34,260 nucleotides of DNA from Acetobacter okinawensis (GTDB lineage Bacteria; Pseudomonadota; Alphaproteobacteria; Acetobacterales; Acetobacteraceae). Under the pieces are notes generated by a model. That model was not told where the DNA came from. It saw only the letters and a list, made by a program, of their open reading frames with translations, and ran no database searches. The translations under genes were made by a program, and so were the position numbers. This document shows, in pieces, positions 8,574-18,500 of this stretch (position 1 is its first letter; every line of letters starts with the position of its first letter). The stretch spans positions 1 through 34,260 of the forward strand of contig NZ_JOPJ01000030.1 in assembly GCF_002153655.1 (NCBI RefSeq). The letters run 5' to 3'.

Positions 8574-9932
8574 ATGAGTATTATGAAACGATTTTTCGGA
8601 ACAGACGGTATTCGTGGTACCGCCAACATGGCCCCCATGACAGTGGAAATTGCCCAAAAGCTGGGGCAGGCCGCAGGGCTGCACTTCCGCCGGGGGGACC
8701 ACCGCCACTGCGTGCTACTTGGCAAGGATACCAGATTATCCGGCTATATGATTGAGAGCGCTCTGGTCTCCGGGTTTTTGTCGGCTGGCATGGATGTTAC
8801 TCTGGTGGGGCCGCTGCCCACACCGGCCATTGCCCTGCTGACCCGCTCCTTACGGGCTGATCTGGGCGTCATGATTTCCGCCTCCCATAATCCATTTGGT
8901 GATAACGGGATCAAGCTGTTCGGGCCTGATGGTTTTAAACTCTCCGATCAGGATGAGCGCACCATAGAAAACATGATGGTGACCGACCTGCACGCGGATA
9001 TGGCCCACCCTGCCCAGATTGGCCGCGCCTCCCGCCTGAATGACGCTGCGGGGCGGTATATCGAGAGTGCCAAATCTTCCTTCCCACGCAAATTGCGGCT
9101 GGATGGGATGAAGATTGTTATCGACTGCGCCAACGGCTCGGCTTACCGCGTGGCGCCCACGGCCCTGTGGGAGCTGGGGGCGGAGGTCATTCGCATCGGG
9201 TGTGAACCCAATGGTGTGAACATTAACGAACACTGTGGCTCCACCCACCCCGATGCCCTGTGCAAGGCCGTTGTCCAGCATGGTGCCGATATCGGGATTG
9301 CTCTTGATGGCGATGCAGACCGGGTGCTGATTGCGGATGAAACCGGGTGTTTGATTGATGGTGACCAGATTCTGGCGCTGATCGCCCGGTCATGGGCAGC
9401 GGAAGGGCGTCTGGTTGGCAATGCCGTGGTGGCCACGGTCATGTCCAACATGGGGCTTGAACGGTTTTTGGAAAAAATGGGTGTGGGGCTTGAACGCACG
9501 GCGGTTGGTGACCGCCATGTGGTCGAGCGTATGCGTGAGCAGGGGGTCAATGTGGGGGGCGAGCAGTCCGGCCACATGGTGCTGACCGACTTTGCCACCA
9601 CGGGCGATGGCCTGATTGCCGCCTTGCAGATTCTGGCTGTGCTGGTAGAGGCCGGGCGCCCTGCCAGCGAGGTCTGCCGTCTTTTCCAGCCATTCCCGCA
9701 AAAGCTGCGCAATGTCCGCTACTCGGGCGCATGCCCGTTGGATATGGATGAGGTGCGCCAGCGCCAGCATGATGTGGAGCGTATTCTGGCCGGGCAGGGC
9801 CGCCTGCTGCTCAGGCGGAGTGGCACCGAGCCACTTGTCCGCGTGATGGCCGAAGCCGAAGATGCGGCACTGGTGGACGAGGCAGTAAGCCAGATGTGCG
9901 CCGTGCTGGAAAAAGTGACCCAGCCTGCCTGA
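8574..9932 (+). CDS. glmM: Phosphoglucosamine mutase GlmM
   Basis: GlmM converts glucosamine-6-phosphate to glucosamine-1-phosphate on the route to UDP-N-acetylglucosamine for peptidoglycan and lipopolysaccharide. ATG 8574 gives 452 residues; ATG 8583 (three residues shorter) is a possible alternative. A weak GCGGA lies 6 to 8 bp before 8574. The four alpha-D-phosphohexomutase signatures are present: N-terminal FFGTDGIRG, the phosphoserine loop [12 protein letters not shown] with the catalytic Ser at about residue 104, the metal loop DGDADR, and the C-terminal phosphate-binding [12 protein letters not shown]. The 139 bp between folP and glmM show no hairpin, so they may be co-transcribed. Confidence 0.97.
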   Translation: MSIMKRFFGTDGIRGTANMAPMTVEIAQKLGQAAGLHFRRGDHRHCVLLGKDTRLSGYMIESALVSGFLSAGMDVTLVGPLPTPAIALLTRSLRADLGVMISASHNPFGDNGIKLFGPDGFKLSDQDERTIENMMVTDLHADMAHPAQIGRASRLNDAAGRYIESAKSSFPRKLRLDGMKIVIDCANGSAYRVAPTALWELGAEVIRIGCEPNGVNINEHCGSTHPDALCKAVVQHGADIGIALDGDADRVLIADETGCLIDGDQILALIARSWAAEGRLVGNAVVATVMSNMGLERFLEKMGVGLERTAVGDRHVVERMREQGVNVGGEQSGHMVLTDFATTGDGLIAALQILAVLVEAGRPASEVCRLFQPFPQKLRNVRYSGACPLDMDEVRQRQHDVERILAGQGRLLLRRSGTEPLVRVMAEAEDAALVDEAVSQMCAVLEKVTQPA

Positions 9933-9950
9933 GCCAAGGGAATACCCCAT

Positions 9951-10787
9951 ATGACCCCGCCCATAACTGCCTCGCGCGCCAGAGTTCTTTCCATAGCAGG
10001 GAGCGACTCCGGGGGCGGGGCGGGGATTCAGGCTGATATTAAAGCCATAACCGCCCTTGGCGGGTACGCCATGACCGCCATAACTGCCCTGACCGCACAG
10101 AACACGCAGGGGGTGCAGGATATTCTGCCCATACCCCCCGGGTTCGTGCGTGAGCAGATTCGTAGTGTGGTGTCAGATATCGGGGTGGATGCCATTAAAA
10201 CCGGCATGCTCGGAGGTGTGGCGCAGACACAGGCCGTGGCGGAGGAAATTGCGCGTATTCGCCAGCATAAGCCCGACCTTATTGTGGTGGTGGACCCGGT
10301 TATGGTGGCCAAGGGCGGTGCCGCCTTGCTGGCGGAGGATGCGGTGGCTTGCCTGCACACAATGCTTTTGCCCCTTGCCACGCTGATTACACCCAACCTG
10401 CCTGAGGCGGAAAAACTGACAGGCCAGTCCATCCATACGGAGGAGGACATGCGGGCCGCAGCCATGTGGCTGCGTGAGCGCACCGGGGCGTCTGTTCTGC
10501 TCAAGGGGGGGCATATGGCAGGGGAGAATCTGGTGGACGTGCTGCTTGGCCCCACCGGGTTTACCACCTTTACGGGGCAGCGCATTGCCACCCGCCATAC
10601 ACATGGCACGGGGTGCACACTGGCCAGTGCGTTGGCCACCACTCTGGCGCAGGGATTGTCTTTGCCAGATGCGCTGAGCCAGTCCTGCCTTTATGTGCAG
10701 GAGGCTATTTTACAGGCCCCGGAACTGGGCAGGGGGGCTGGGCCTTTGTGGCATGCCCACGCATGGTACCCTGCGGTCCGGTCCTGA
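9951..10787 (+). CDS. thiD: Hydroxymethylpyrimidine/phosphomethylpyrimidine kinase ThiD
   Basis: ThiD phosphorylates HMP and HMP-phosphate to HMP-diphosphate, the pyrimidine half of thiamine. It has 278 residues and starts at ATG 9951 after AAGGGA at about 9936-9941. Ribokinase-family marks are visible: N-terminal SIAGSDSGGGAGIQADIK, internal GGYAMTAITALTAQNT, DPVMVAKGG, LLKGGHM, and the anion-hole GTGCTLASALA near the C-terminus. It follows glmM by only 18 bp. That gap leaves no room for a TPP riboswitch, and no thiE or other thiamine gene is adjacent. Its transcription is therefore probably tied to glmM rather than to thiamine supply. Confidence 0.95.
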   Translation: MTPPITASRARVLSIAGSDSGGGAGIQADIKAITALGGYAMTAITALTAQNTQGVQDILPIPPGFVREQIRSVVSDIGVDAIKTGMLGGVAQTQAVAEEIARIRQHKPDLIVVVDPVMVAKGGAALLAEDAVACLHTMLLPLATLITPNLPEAEKLTGQSIHTEEDMRAAAMWLRERTGASVLLKGGHMAGENLVDVLLGPTGFTTFTGQRIATRHTHGTGCTLASALATTLAQGLSLPDALSQSCLYVQEAILQAPELGRGAGPLWHAHAWYPAVRS

Positions 10788-10836
10788 AATAATAAATCAG
10801 AAAAACCTGCTGGTTGTTAAAGCCGCAGTCTATGGC

Positions 10837-11601
10837 TCAGTCTGCAACCGCGTGGAGCTGGAGCATGGCCGCTTCGGGCGGGACAGGCATCTGGGAAAGG
10901 GCGAGCAGGGGAGCAGGTACCGGCATTGCCTGCGGGTCATGCAGAATATAGCCCCGGCCCCATACGGTGGAGATCAGGTCTTCCGCCCCAACGGCTTGCA
11001 GTTTTTTGCGCAGTTTGCAGATAAAAACATCAATAATCTTGATGTCCGGCTCATCCCGCCCACCGTAGAGGTGGTTCAGGAATGTCTCTTTGGTCTGTGC
11101 AATGCCTTTGCGCAGGACCAGCAGCTCCAGAATGGCAAATTCCTTACCAGTCAGATGAATGGGTCGGTTTTCCACCGTGACTGTATGGTTGTTCAGGTTC
11201 AGGGTCAGTGAACCAACCTGAGCAATGGGGTGAGCATACCCGTTGGAGCGGCGCAGAATGGCCTGAACCCGCGCAATCAGCTCGGCTGTTTCAAACGATT
11301 CGGCCAGATAATCGTCCGCACCCAGCGCAAAGGCACGGATTTTAGCGTCTGGCGTATCAACATCGGAGAGGATGATGACCGGCGTTGCCACTTTGAGCGT
11401 CCGGAGTGTGTTAAGAATGGTATAACCATCCATATCCGGCAAGGTCGTGGTAATGATGGCGAGCCCGTAATCGTAATTGCGCAGCAATTCTATGGCGTTT
11501 TGCCCAGACCGAGCCAGGTCGGCGGCAAAGCCTGCTTTTTTCAGGGCGGAGAGAATGGCGCGGCTGGAGGTAAATTTGTCCTCGGCAAACAGGATGCGCA
11601 T
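10837..11601 (-). CDS. CtrA-family OmpR/PhoB-type regulator with degenerate receiver domain
   Basis: A protein of 254 residues. I take ATG 11601, preceded by GTGAGG, because its N-terminus aligns residue for residue with CtrA; the frame is open 12 codons further. The C-terminal winged-helix domain (about 130-225) is strikingly CtrA-like: HLTGKEFAILELL, ETFLNHLYGGRDEP, KIIDVFICKLRKKL and VWGRGYILHDP. The receiver (1-120) keeps the fold pattern (LPDMDGY, GADDYL) but lacks the chemistry. The phosphoacceptor position equivalent to CtrA D51 is Thr (run T51-T52-T53), acidic-pocket D9 is Lys, and the conserved Lys of the KPF motif is Glu101. A 30-residue Pro/Ala-rich tail follows. I infer a DNA-binding regulator that does not use phosphorylation, possibly a CtrA paralogue. 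Target genes are unknown. Confidence 0.9.
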   Translation of the reverse strand: MRILFAEDKFTSSRAILSALKKAGFAADLARSGQNAIELLRNYDYGLAIITTTLPDMDGYTILNTLRTLKVATPVIILSDVDTPDAKIRAFALGADDYLAESFETAELIARVQAILRRSNGYAHPIAQVGSLTLNLNNHTVTVENRPIHLTGKEFAILELLVLRKGIAQTKETFLNHLYGGRDEPDIKIIDVFICKLRKKLQAVGAEDLISTVWGRGYILHDPQAMPVPAPLLALSQMPVPPEAAMLQLHAVAD

Positions 11602-12013
11602 GACTGGCCTCACATAGCTGCAGAAAGGGTTATACACCTTGTGGTTGTATTTGTCGGCTTGGATAATACTTTTACGTGTTTTTCTGAAAAAATAAATACA
11701 AATTCATATTTTTTTATGATTTTTGTAATGACAGATATGTGAGCAACGAATGGCTTTGTGGCGCATATCCGGCAAAAAGCGTCTTGAGCTTTGCTGGTGA
11801 TGATACATGATTGCCGCGCGGAAACCACAAATAATAAAGTATTACAAAGTAATTTTTTTGGGATATTCTGGTCATAACCTCTAATAAGTTGTGTTATTTC
11901 TAACAAACGACCAGTTTGCAAAAAATTTACAATTTCAGTGCTTCACTCTTTTCGCCTCCCGCCTGATATGAAAAAGGACAATCCTGAACCTCTGGCGTGG
12001 GCAGGTGTCCATC
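11602..12013. promoter_or_regulatory. AT-rich divergent intergenic region with repeat operator candidate
   Basis: This 412-bp gap lies between the minus-strand CtrA-like gene and tsaE. It is clearly more AT-rich than the rest of the window, especially 11640-11940, and I see no convincing ORF. It includes the candidate minus-strand promoter, and a direct repeat AAAGTA at 11836-11841 and 11846-11851 (start-to-start 10 bp) that overlaps a perfect palindrome ATTAC-AAA-GTAAT at 11841-11853. OmpR/PhoB-type regulators typically bind direct repeats about one helical turn apart, so this could be an operator. No canonical CtrA box (TTAA-N7-TTAA) is visible. The tsaE promoter must lie here, but I could not place it with confidence. 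Confidence 0.5.
11629..11657 (-). promoter_or_regulatory. Candidate promoter of the CtrA-like regulator
   Basis: On the minus strand CCGACA (11652-11657) and TATAAC (11629-11634) are separated by exactly 17 bp, a good sigma-70-like arrangement. It would give a leader of about 20 bases before ATG 11601. Confidence 0.45.
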
Positions 12014-12505
12014 ATGGAAAGGGAGCCATCAGCGGTCATGCTGCTCAAAACCGAGGCCGATACGGTACAACTGGCCACAAGTCTTGCAGGTCTTGCACAG
12101 CCGGGGGACGCCATTTTGCTGTCCGGCCCGCTGGGTGCGGGCAAAAGCGTGTTTGCGCGGGCTTTTTTGCGGGCTTTCTGTGCGGACAGCACGCTGGAGG
12201 TGCCAAGCCCGACCTATACGCTGGTGCAGGCGTATGATGCGCCCGGGGCCACGGTGTATCATTTTGATCTGTGGCGGCTGGGAAGCCCGGACGAACTGGA
12301 CGAACTGGGGTGGGATGATGCCTGCGCAGGCGTGATGGTGGTGGAATGGCCCGAACGGCTGGAGGACATGACCCCCGCAGAGGCCCTGCACATCACGCTC
12401 GATGTCACACCTGATGGAGACCGTCATGCCCGGCTGGTGGGCTGGAGCGCACGGTTGCCCGCGCATCTGCTGCAACAGCCCACGCCCCCGGAGCACGGGG
12501 CATGA
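12014..12505 (+). CDS. tsaE: TsaE, ATPase for tRNA t6A37 modification
   Basis: TsaE is the P-loop ATPase partner of TsaB/TsaD in making threonylcarbamoyl-adenosine at position 37 of ANN-decoding tRNAs. With ATG 12014 (AGGTG at 12003-12007, 6 bp before) it has 163 residues, close to the family's usual 150-160. GTG 12005 and ATG 12038 are alternatives. The Walker A motif GPLGAGKS is at residues 38-45. Other family marks are SPTYTLVQAY, YHFDLWRL and VVEWPERL. Its TGA (12503-12505) overlaps the addB ATG as ATGA, indicating translational coupling with the recombination genes. Confidence 0.95.
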   Translation: MEREPSAVMLLKTEADTVQLATSLAGLAQPGDAILLSGPLGAGKSVFARAFLRAFCADSTLEVPSPTYTLVQAYDAPGATVYHFDLWRLGSPDELDELGWDDACAGVMVVEWPERLEDMTPAEALHITLDVTPDGDRHARLVGWSARLPAHLLQQPTPPEHGA

Positions 12506-15500
12506 AGCTTGCGAGCATTCCCGCCCATCTGCCTTTTCTTGACCATCTGGCCGCCCGCTGGATCAAGGCCGCAGGGCATGACCCGCAGGCCATGGGCGAG
12601 GGCACAATTGTCCTGCCCGGCCGCCGTGCTGCCCGTGCGCTGACCGAGGCATTTTTGCGCCAGATGGATGGGCGCAGCATGCTTTTGCCCCGCATCATGC
12701 CCATTGGCGCACTGGACGAGACGGAACTGGGGCTAGCCCCCTGTGGTGGGGCGGACGCACTGGCCCTGCCGCCAGCCGTACCCGCCATGACCCGGCTGGC
12801 CATGCTGACCCTGCTGGTGCTCAAGGCGGATAACGCCTTTGGCACCCGCCCCACGCTGGATCAGGCATGGCCACTGGCCCGCGCTCTGGCGGAGCTGATG
12901 GACGAGGCGGAGTGGGCAGGGGTCAACCTGCGTGAACGCCTGCCCGATGCGGTGCAGGAAAACCACGCCGAGCACTGGCAGACCATCCTCCAGTTTTTGG
13001 GAATCGTGACTGAGGAATGGCCCAAATGGTTGCACGCACAGGGGCTGGTCAACCCCGTGGCGCGGCAGGTTGCTCTGCTGGAGTCGCAGGCACGGCTGTG
13101 GCGCAGCATGGGGGAGCAGGGGCAGGCAGCGCCTTTGTGGGCGGCAGGTTTTACACACGCCATGGCTCCCACGGCGCAGGCATTGCGGGCCATTCTGTCC
13201 TGCCCGGGGGGCAAGGTCATTCTGCCGGGGCTGGATACGCTCATGCCGCCAGCAGTGTTTGCCGCGCTGCCGGACAGCCACCCGCAGGCGGGGCTCAGCC
13301 ACCTGCTGGCAGCGCTCGAGACCCGGCGCGAGGATGTGGAGGTCTGGGACGCACCCGGTGGCCAGCCCGAGCGCGCGGCAGTGCTGTCACGCATTATGCT
13401 GCCTGCCGCAGCGCTGGATGACTGGGCGCTGCCCGGCCCGGTAGCGCTGCCCCATGTCAGCCGGTTTGAGGCCGCAGACCAGCAGGAGGAGGCCGTGGCC
13501 ATCAGCATGGTCATGCGCCATGCGCTTGAGCAGCCCGGCCACCGCGTAGCCCTTGTAACGCCGGACCGGGGGCTGGCGGCCCGCGTGGCCACGGAGCTGG
13601 AGCGCTGGGGTATTCTGGCAGACGACAGTGCAGGAGCCACACTGGCGGACACACCCGCTGCCGTATTGCTGCGGCTGGTCGCGCAAATGGTGGATAGCCG
13701 GTTTGCGCCCGTGGCCCTTTTGTCCGTGCTCAAGCACCCGCTGGTGGCCTGTGGTCTGGCGCCGGGTGTGTGCCGTGCCTCTGCCCGTCTGCTTGAGCGC
13801 GCCGTGCTGCGCGGCCCATCCCCCGCTCCGGGTTTTGCGGGGCTGTGTGCCGCCGTCCGGGACAGGCTGGAACCAAAGCGCGAGAAGGACCGCCTGCGCA
13901 TAACGGAGGGCGAGAGTGCAGACCGCCCCTTTGGCCCCGAGCCTCTGCCTGCCTTTATGGAGCGGCTGGCCCGGTGTCTGGCGCCCGTTCTGGGGTGGGA
14001 GCAGGCAGACGGGGCAGAGCTGGCGGCGGGGCCGGGTATGCGGCATCAGGCTGGGGTGCCCGACCTGCTTGCAGCTCTTATCGCCACGGTTGAGCGCCTT
14101 GCCAGTATGGAAGGGGAGGAAGCTGCCACCCGGTTGTGGAAAGGGGAGGACGGCAGCCTGCTTGCCTCCAGACTGAGCGAGCTGATGCTGGCAACCGAGG
14201 TGCTCCCCCCCCAGCCGCCTGCCGTGCTGGATGGGTTGCTGAGCGCTGTTCTGGCGCAGGAGCGTGTGGCCACCCGCCGGGGCAACAACCCGCAGGCCCT
14301 GCACCCGCGCGTGCTTATCTGGGGGTTGTTTGAAGCCCGGCTGCAAACGGCGGAAACCGTTATTCTGGGTGGTCTGTCCGAAGGGGTGTGGCCTCCCGCC
14401 CCCGATGCAGGACCGTGGATGAGCCGCCCCATGCGCCAACGCGCAGGCCTGCCCCCGCCAGAACAGGCGGTGGGGCAGGCAGCACACGACTTTTTTGCCA
14501 CGGCAGCGGCGGCGGAGCATGTTGTTCTGTCCTCCGCCCGCAGGCGCGATGGAGCGCCTGTTGTGCCCGCGCGCTGGCTGAGCAGGCTGGATGCTTTTCT
14601 GGCCGGGTGGGGGGGGCGTGTGCCCGAACACCCGGTGCTGTCATGGCTTGCACAGCTTGACCAGCCGCAAGGACCGGCGCAGCCCGTGCCCCCACCCCGG
14701 CCCCTGCCCGATGTGGCCCTGCGCCCGCGCCGCCTGAGTGTGACGGAAATAGAAACATGGATGCGCGACCCCTACGCCATCTATGCCCGCCATATCCTGC
14801 GCCTTGACCCCCTGCCTGAGCTGGAGGAGGGGGCGGATGCATCGGATTACGGGATGATCGTGCATGACGCACTGGAGCACTGGGTCAGGCTCCATGGTGT
14901 GGACTGGCCGGTGGATGCGGAGCACAGGCTGGTGCAGGTGTTTCAGGCCAGTCTGGCCGGGCAGGCCCTGCGCCCCGCCCTGCACGCATGGTGGGCGCCC
15001 CGGCTGGAACGCATAGCGCACTGGGTTGCACAGGCGGAGCAGAAGCGCCGCGCAACCCACGGAACGCCACAGGCTATTCTGACCGAAATTGCAGGCGCGG
15101 TTGTGGTGCCTGATGCACCGGGGGGACCGTTCCGCCTTGTCGGGCGGGCCGACCGGGTGGAGCTTGGCGCACAGGGGCGCGTGATTGTGCAGGATTATAA
15201 AACGGGCATGCTGCCCACCACGCGTGATGTTCTGTCGGGCTGGAGCCCGCAACTGCCGCTGGAGGCCGCCATGCTGCTGCGCGGCGGGTTTGCCGCAGCC
15301 CCCGGCGTAACCGCTATTGACGGGCTGATCTACTGGCGGCTGACCGGGGGGGCAGAACCGGGGGGAGAGGTGGCCGTGGCCTCCAAGGAGCATGAAAGCC
15401 TGACCGATCTGGCCGAGCAGACATGGCAGAGCCTGCTGGAGCGCATTGCCGCGTATGACCAGCCAGAGCAGCCTTACCTCTCCCACCCCCATCCGGGGCA

Positions 15501-15579
15501 GGAACCACGTTTTGCAGACTATGCCCGTCTGGCCCGTGTGCCGGAGTGGAACACAGGCCGCGCGGAGCCCGATGCATGA
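12502..15579 (+). CDS. addB: AddB, subunit of the AddAB double-strand-break repair helicase-nuclease
   Basis: A protein of 1025 residues, typical for the alphaproteobacterial AddB family. AddAB processes double-strand ends for RecA loading, replacing RecBCD. The N-terminal inactivated helicase-like part includes LPGRRAARALTEAFL. The C-terminal PD-(D/E)XK nuclease starts near SVTEIETWMRDPYAIYARHIL (about residues 748-768). It carries the His of VHDALEHW, Asp884 in GRADRVEL, and Asp898/Lys900 in QDYKTG, so the nuclease looks intact. The start codon overlaps the tsaE stop, with GGAG just upstream. The stop overlaps the addA ATG (ATGA at 15576-15579). The three genes are therefore almost certainly one transcript. 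Confidence 0.95.
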   Translation: MKLASIPAHLPFLDHLAARWIKAAGHDPQAMGEGTIVLPGRRAARALTEAFLRQMDGRSMLLPRIMPIGALDETELGLAPCGGADALALPPAVPAMTRLAMLTLLVLKADNAFGTRPTLDQAWPLARALAELMDEAEWAGVNLRERLPDAVQENHAEHWQTILQFLGIVTEEWPKWLHAQGLVNPVARQVALLESQARLWRSMGEQGQAAPLWAAGFTHAMAPTAQALRAILSCPGGKVILPGLDTLMPPAVFAALPDSHPQAGLSHLLAALETRREDVEVWDAPGGQPERAAVLSRIMLPAAALDDWALPGPVALPHVSRFEAADQQEEAVAISMVMRHALEQPGHRVALVTPDRGLAARVATELERWGILADDSAGATLADTPAAVLLRLVAQMVDSRFAPVALLSVLKHPLVACGLAPGVCRASARLLERAVLRGPSPAPGFAGLCAAVRDRLEPKREKDRLRITEGESADRPFGPEPLPAFMERLARCLAPVLGWEQADGAELAAGPGMRHQAGVPDLLAALIATVERLASMEGEEAATRLWKGEDGSLLASRLSELMLATEVLPPQPPAVLDGLLSAVLAQERVATRRGNNPQALHPRVLIWGLFEARLQTAETVILGGLSEGVWPPAPDAGPWMSRPMRQRAGLPPPEQAVGQAAHDFFATAAAAEHVVLSSARRRDGAPVVPARWLSRLDAFLAGWGGRVPEHPVLSWLAQLDQPQGPAQPVPPPRPLPDVALRPRRLSVTEIETWMRDPYAIYARHILRLDPLPELEEGADASDYGMIVHDALEHWVRLHGVDWPVDAEHRLVQVFQASLAGQALRPALHAWWAPRLERIAHWVAQAEQKRRATHGTPQAILTEIAGAVVVPDAPGGPFRLVGRADRVELGAQGRVIVQDYKTGMLPTTRDVLSGWSPQLPLEAAMLLRGGFAAAPGVTAIDGLIYWRLTGGAEPGGEVAVASKEHESLTDLAEQTWQSLLERIAAYDQPEQPYLSHPHPGQEPRFADYARLARVPEWNTGRAEPDA

Positions 15580-18500
15580 GTACTCCCCCATCCCAGAATG
15601 CGCTGGATGCCGCCATTGCACAGGCCAACCAGCAGCAGGCTATGGCGTCGGACCCTACGGCCTCGGTGTTTGTCTCGGCATCGGCGGGGAGTGGCAAAAC
15701 CAAACTGCTGATTGACCGCCTGCTCCGGCTTATGCTGCCCAGAGTGGGGGCCGATGGCGCTATTGTGCCCGGTAGTGACCCTGCGCGCATCCTGTGCCTG
15801 ACCTTTACCAAGGCGGCAGCGGCGGAAATGGCCATTCGCCTGCAAACCCGGCTGGGCCGGTGGGTGACCCTGCCCGATACACGGCTGGATGCGGAGCTTG
15901 CCGCCCTGTCCGTCCCCTGCACGGAGCAGACCCGGCGCAAAGCCCGCGCCCTGTTCGCGGAGGTGCTGGACCTGCCGGGCGGTATGCGTATTGGCACCAT
16001 TCATGCGTTCTGCCAGTCGCTTTTGCGGCGCTTCCCGCTTGAGGCGTCCATGAACCCGCATTTTACGGTCATGGAGGAAACAGACGCAGCCCTGGCCTTG
16101 CAAAGCTGTGTGGAAAGCGTTCTGGGCGGGCAACCGCAGGCGACTGTGGCACCACTTGCCGGGCAGATCGGGCTGGGGGACTTTATGGCCCTTGCGGGTG
16201 TGCTACGGCGCGACCCGCGCGCGCAGGCTGCGCGTGCTCTTGTCAGCACCCAGCCCGAGCAGGCGCAGGCCTTGCTGTGCCGTGTGCTCAACCTGCCCGC
16301 ACAGGCCGCGCAACAGACGGATGAGGCGTTCTTGCACGCCGCCTGTACCGATTTTGCGGACGAATCCATCCTGCGCTCAGGGCTGGCTGTTCTTCTGGTG
16401 GAAGGTTCGGCCACGGCCAAAGCCAATGCGCAGGCCCTGCTGGACTGGCTGGCGCTGTACCCCCCCGAGCGGGCCGCGCAATGGAGCGTGTGGCGCAATG
16501 GCCTGCTGACAAAGGACGGCAAGCCCCGCAGCCGTGGTCTGCTGTCCACCAAACTGGCTGAAAAATACACCGATCTGGCCGATGCCCTGCACAGGGAGGC
16601 TGCGCGCATACTGGAGGTGGAGGAGGGGCTGAACGCCCGCCAGCTTGCCCGGCTGGGTGCGGCACTGCTGACAATGGCAGCCCCCGTGGCCACTCTGTTT
16701 GACCAGCGCAAGGCCATGCAGGGCCAGCTTGAGTATGATGACCTGATCCACCGCACACTCTCGCTTTTGCGCACACCCGGTGCGGCATGGGTGCTGTACA
16801 AGCTGGACGGCGGCATAGACCACCTGCTGCTTGATGAGGTGCAGGATACATCCCCCCAGCAGTGGCGCATTGCAGGGGACCTGACCGAGGAGTTTTTTGC
16901 GGGCGCAGGCACACGCGCGGAGGAGGATGGTCCCCGTACGGTTTTTGCCGTGGGGGACTACAAACAGTCCATCTACGCCTTTCAGGGTGCCGACCCGGAT
17001 GAGTTCAGGGACTGGCGCGCCCGCTTCAAGCAGCGCGCACAGGGGGCAAACCTGCCGTGGCGCGAGCCGGAACTGACAGTCTCTTTCCGCTCCACGGCTC
17101 CGGTCCTGCAACTGGTCGATGCCGTTTTTGCCGATGCACAGGCCGCCCGTGGCGTGGCGGAGGAGCAGGGGCGGCCCATGCGCCACATTACGGCCCGCCC
17201 CGGTCAGGGCGGACGGGTGGAGCTGTGGCCTCTGGCGGAGGTAGAAGGGGATGAGCAGGGCATCAGCCCGTGGCAGCCCGCAGCGGTCAACGCTACCCGC
17301 CAGAGCCCACGGCAAAAGCTGGCCGATGCACTGGCCAGCACCATTGCGCGCGAACTTGCAGCCCCCGCGGCACCGGGGCAAAAACCCCTGACACCGGGGG
17401 ATGTGCTGGTGCTGGTGCCGCGCCGCTCCTCCTTTGTGCCGCTGCTGGTGCGTGCACTCAAGGGGCATAACATTCCGGTTGCCACACTGGTGCGGACCGG
17501 GCTTGCCGACCAGCTTGTGGTGCAGGACCTTATGGCCCTGTGCGCGGCCCTGCTGCTGCCGCAGGACGACCTGATGCTGGGTTGCGTGCTGACATCCCCT
17601 CTGGGTGGGTTGAGTGATGACAGTCTTATGGCTCTTGCCGTAGGGCGCACACCCGGTGCGCCGCTGTGGTCCACCCTGCGGGAGCGGCACGCACAGCGTG
17701 CAGACTGGACGCAGGCGTGGACCATGCTCAACACCCTGTTTGGCCGGGTGGACTACCTGACCCCGTACGAGCTGCTGTGTGCGGCCCTTGGCCAGCAGGG
17801 GGGGCGTGCACGCCTGCTGGCGCGGCTGGGGCCGGAAGCCGCCGAGCCAATGGACGAGCTGCTCTCCGCCGCCCTGCGTTACCAGGAGCAGCATCCGCCT
17901 TCGTTGCAGGGGTTTCTGCACTGGCTCCGCCACTCGCAGGAAACCGTCAAGCGCGAGGCAGAGGCAGGAGGCAATGCGGTACGGGTCATGACCGCGCATG
18001 GCTCCAAGGGCTTGCAGGCGCGGCTGGTCATTCTGCCAGATACGGTCGGCACCCCCAGATTTGAGGACAGGCTGTTCTGGGCGCAGGACAAAAAAACACA
18101 GGTGGATGTTCCGCTCTACGTGCCGCGCAACGCCCTGTCGGTCGGGCTGACCCGCAGCCTGTATGAGGGCCTGCGTGACAAGGCGGTGGAGGAATACAAC
18201 CGCCTGCTTTACGTCGCCCTGACCCGTGCGGCGGACAGGCTTGTGGTCTGCGGCTGGAAGCCCGGCCGCACCGTTCCGCCAGAAAGCTGGTACGAGCGCT
18301 GCCGCCTTGGGTTTGAGCGGGCCGGTGCGCAGGAGCAGGACTGGAGCGTGGGGGACTGGTCGGGCAAAATACTGGTGCTGGAGGAGCATGCCACCCCGCC
18401 TGCGCTGCCCGCATCCCCCTCTGCCGTGGCCCCTGTGGAGCACAGTGCAGCACCCTGTTGTCTGCCGGGCTGGGTGGGGCAGGCCCCCCTGTGGCGCGCA

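Noticed and set aside
9933-9950. TPP riboswitch ahead of thiD
   Set aside because: Only 18 bp separate glmM and thiD, and no thi-box sequence is visible.
10693-11211. Plus-strand frames of about 170 codons across the CtrA-like gene
   Set aside because: They are antisense to a gene with an unmistakable winged-helix domain, and they carry no motifs.
11602-12013. CtrA box upstream of the CtrA-like gene
   Set aside because: I searched for TTAA-N7-TTAA by eye on both strands and found only isolated half sites.
13387-14631. 414-codon minus-strand frame opposite addB
   Set aside because: Shadow of addB caused by high third-position GC; no family resemblance.
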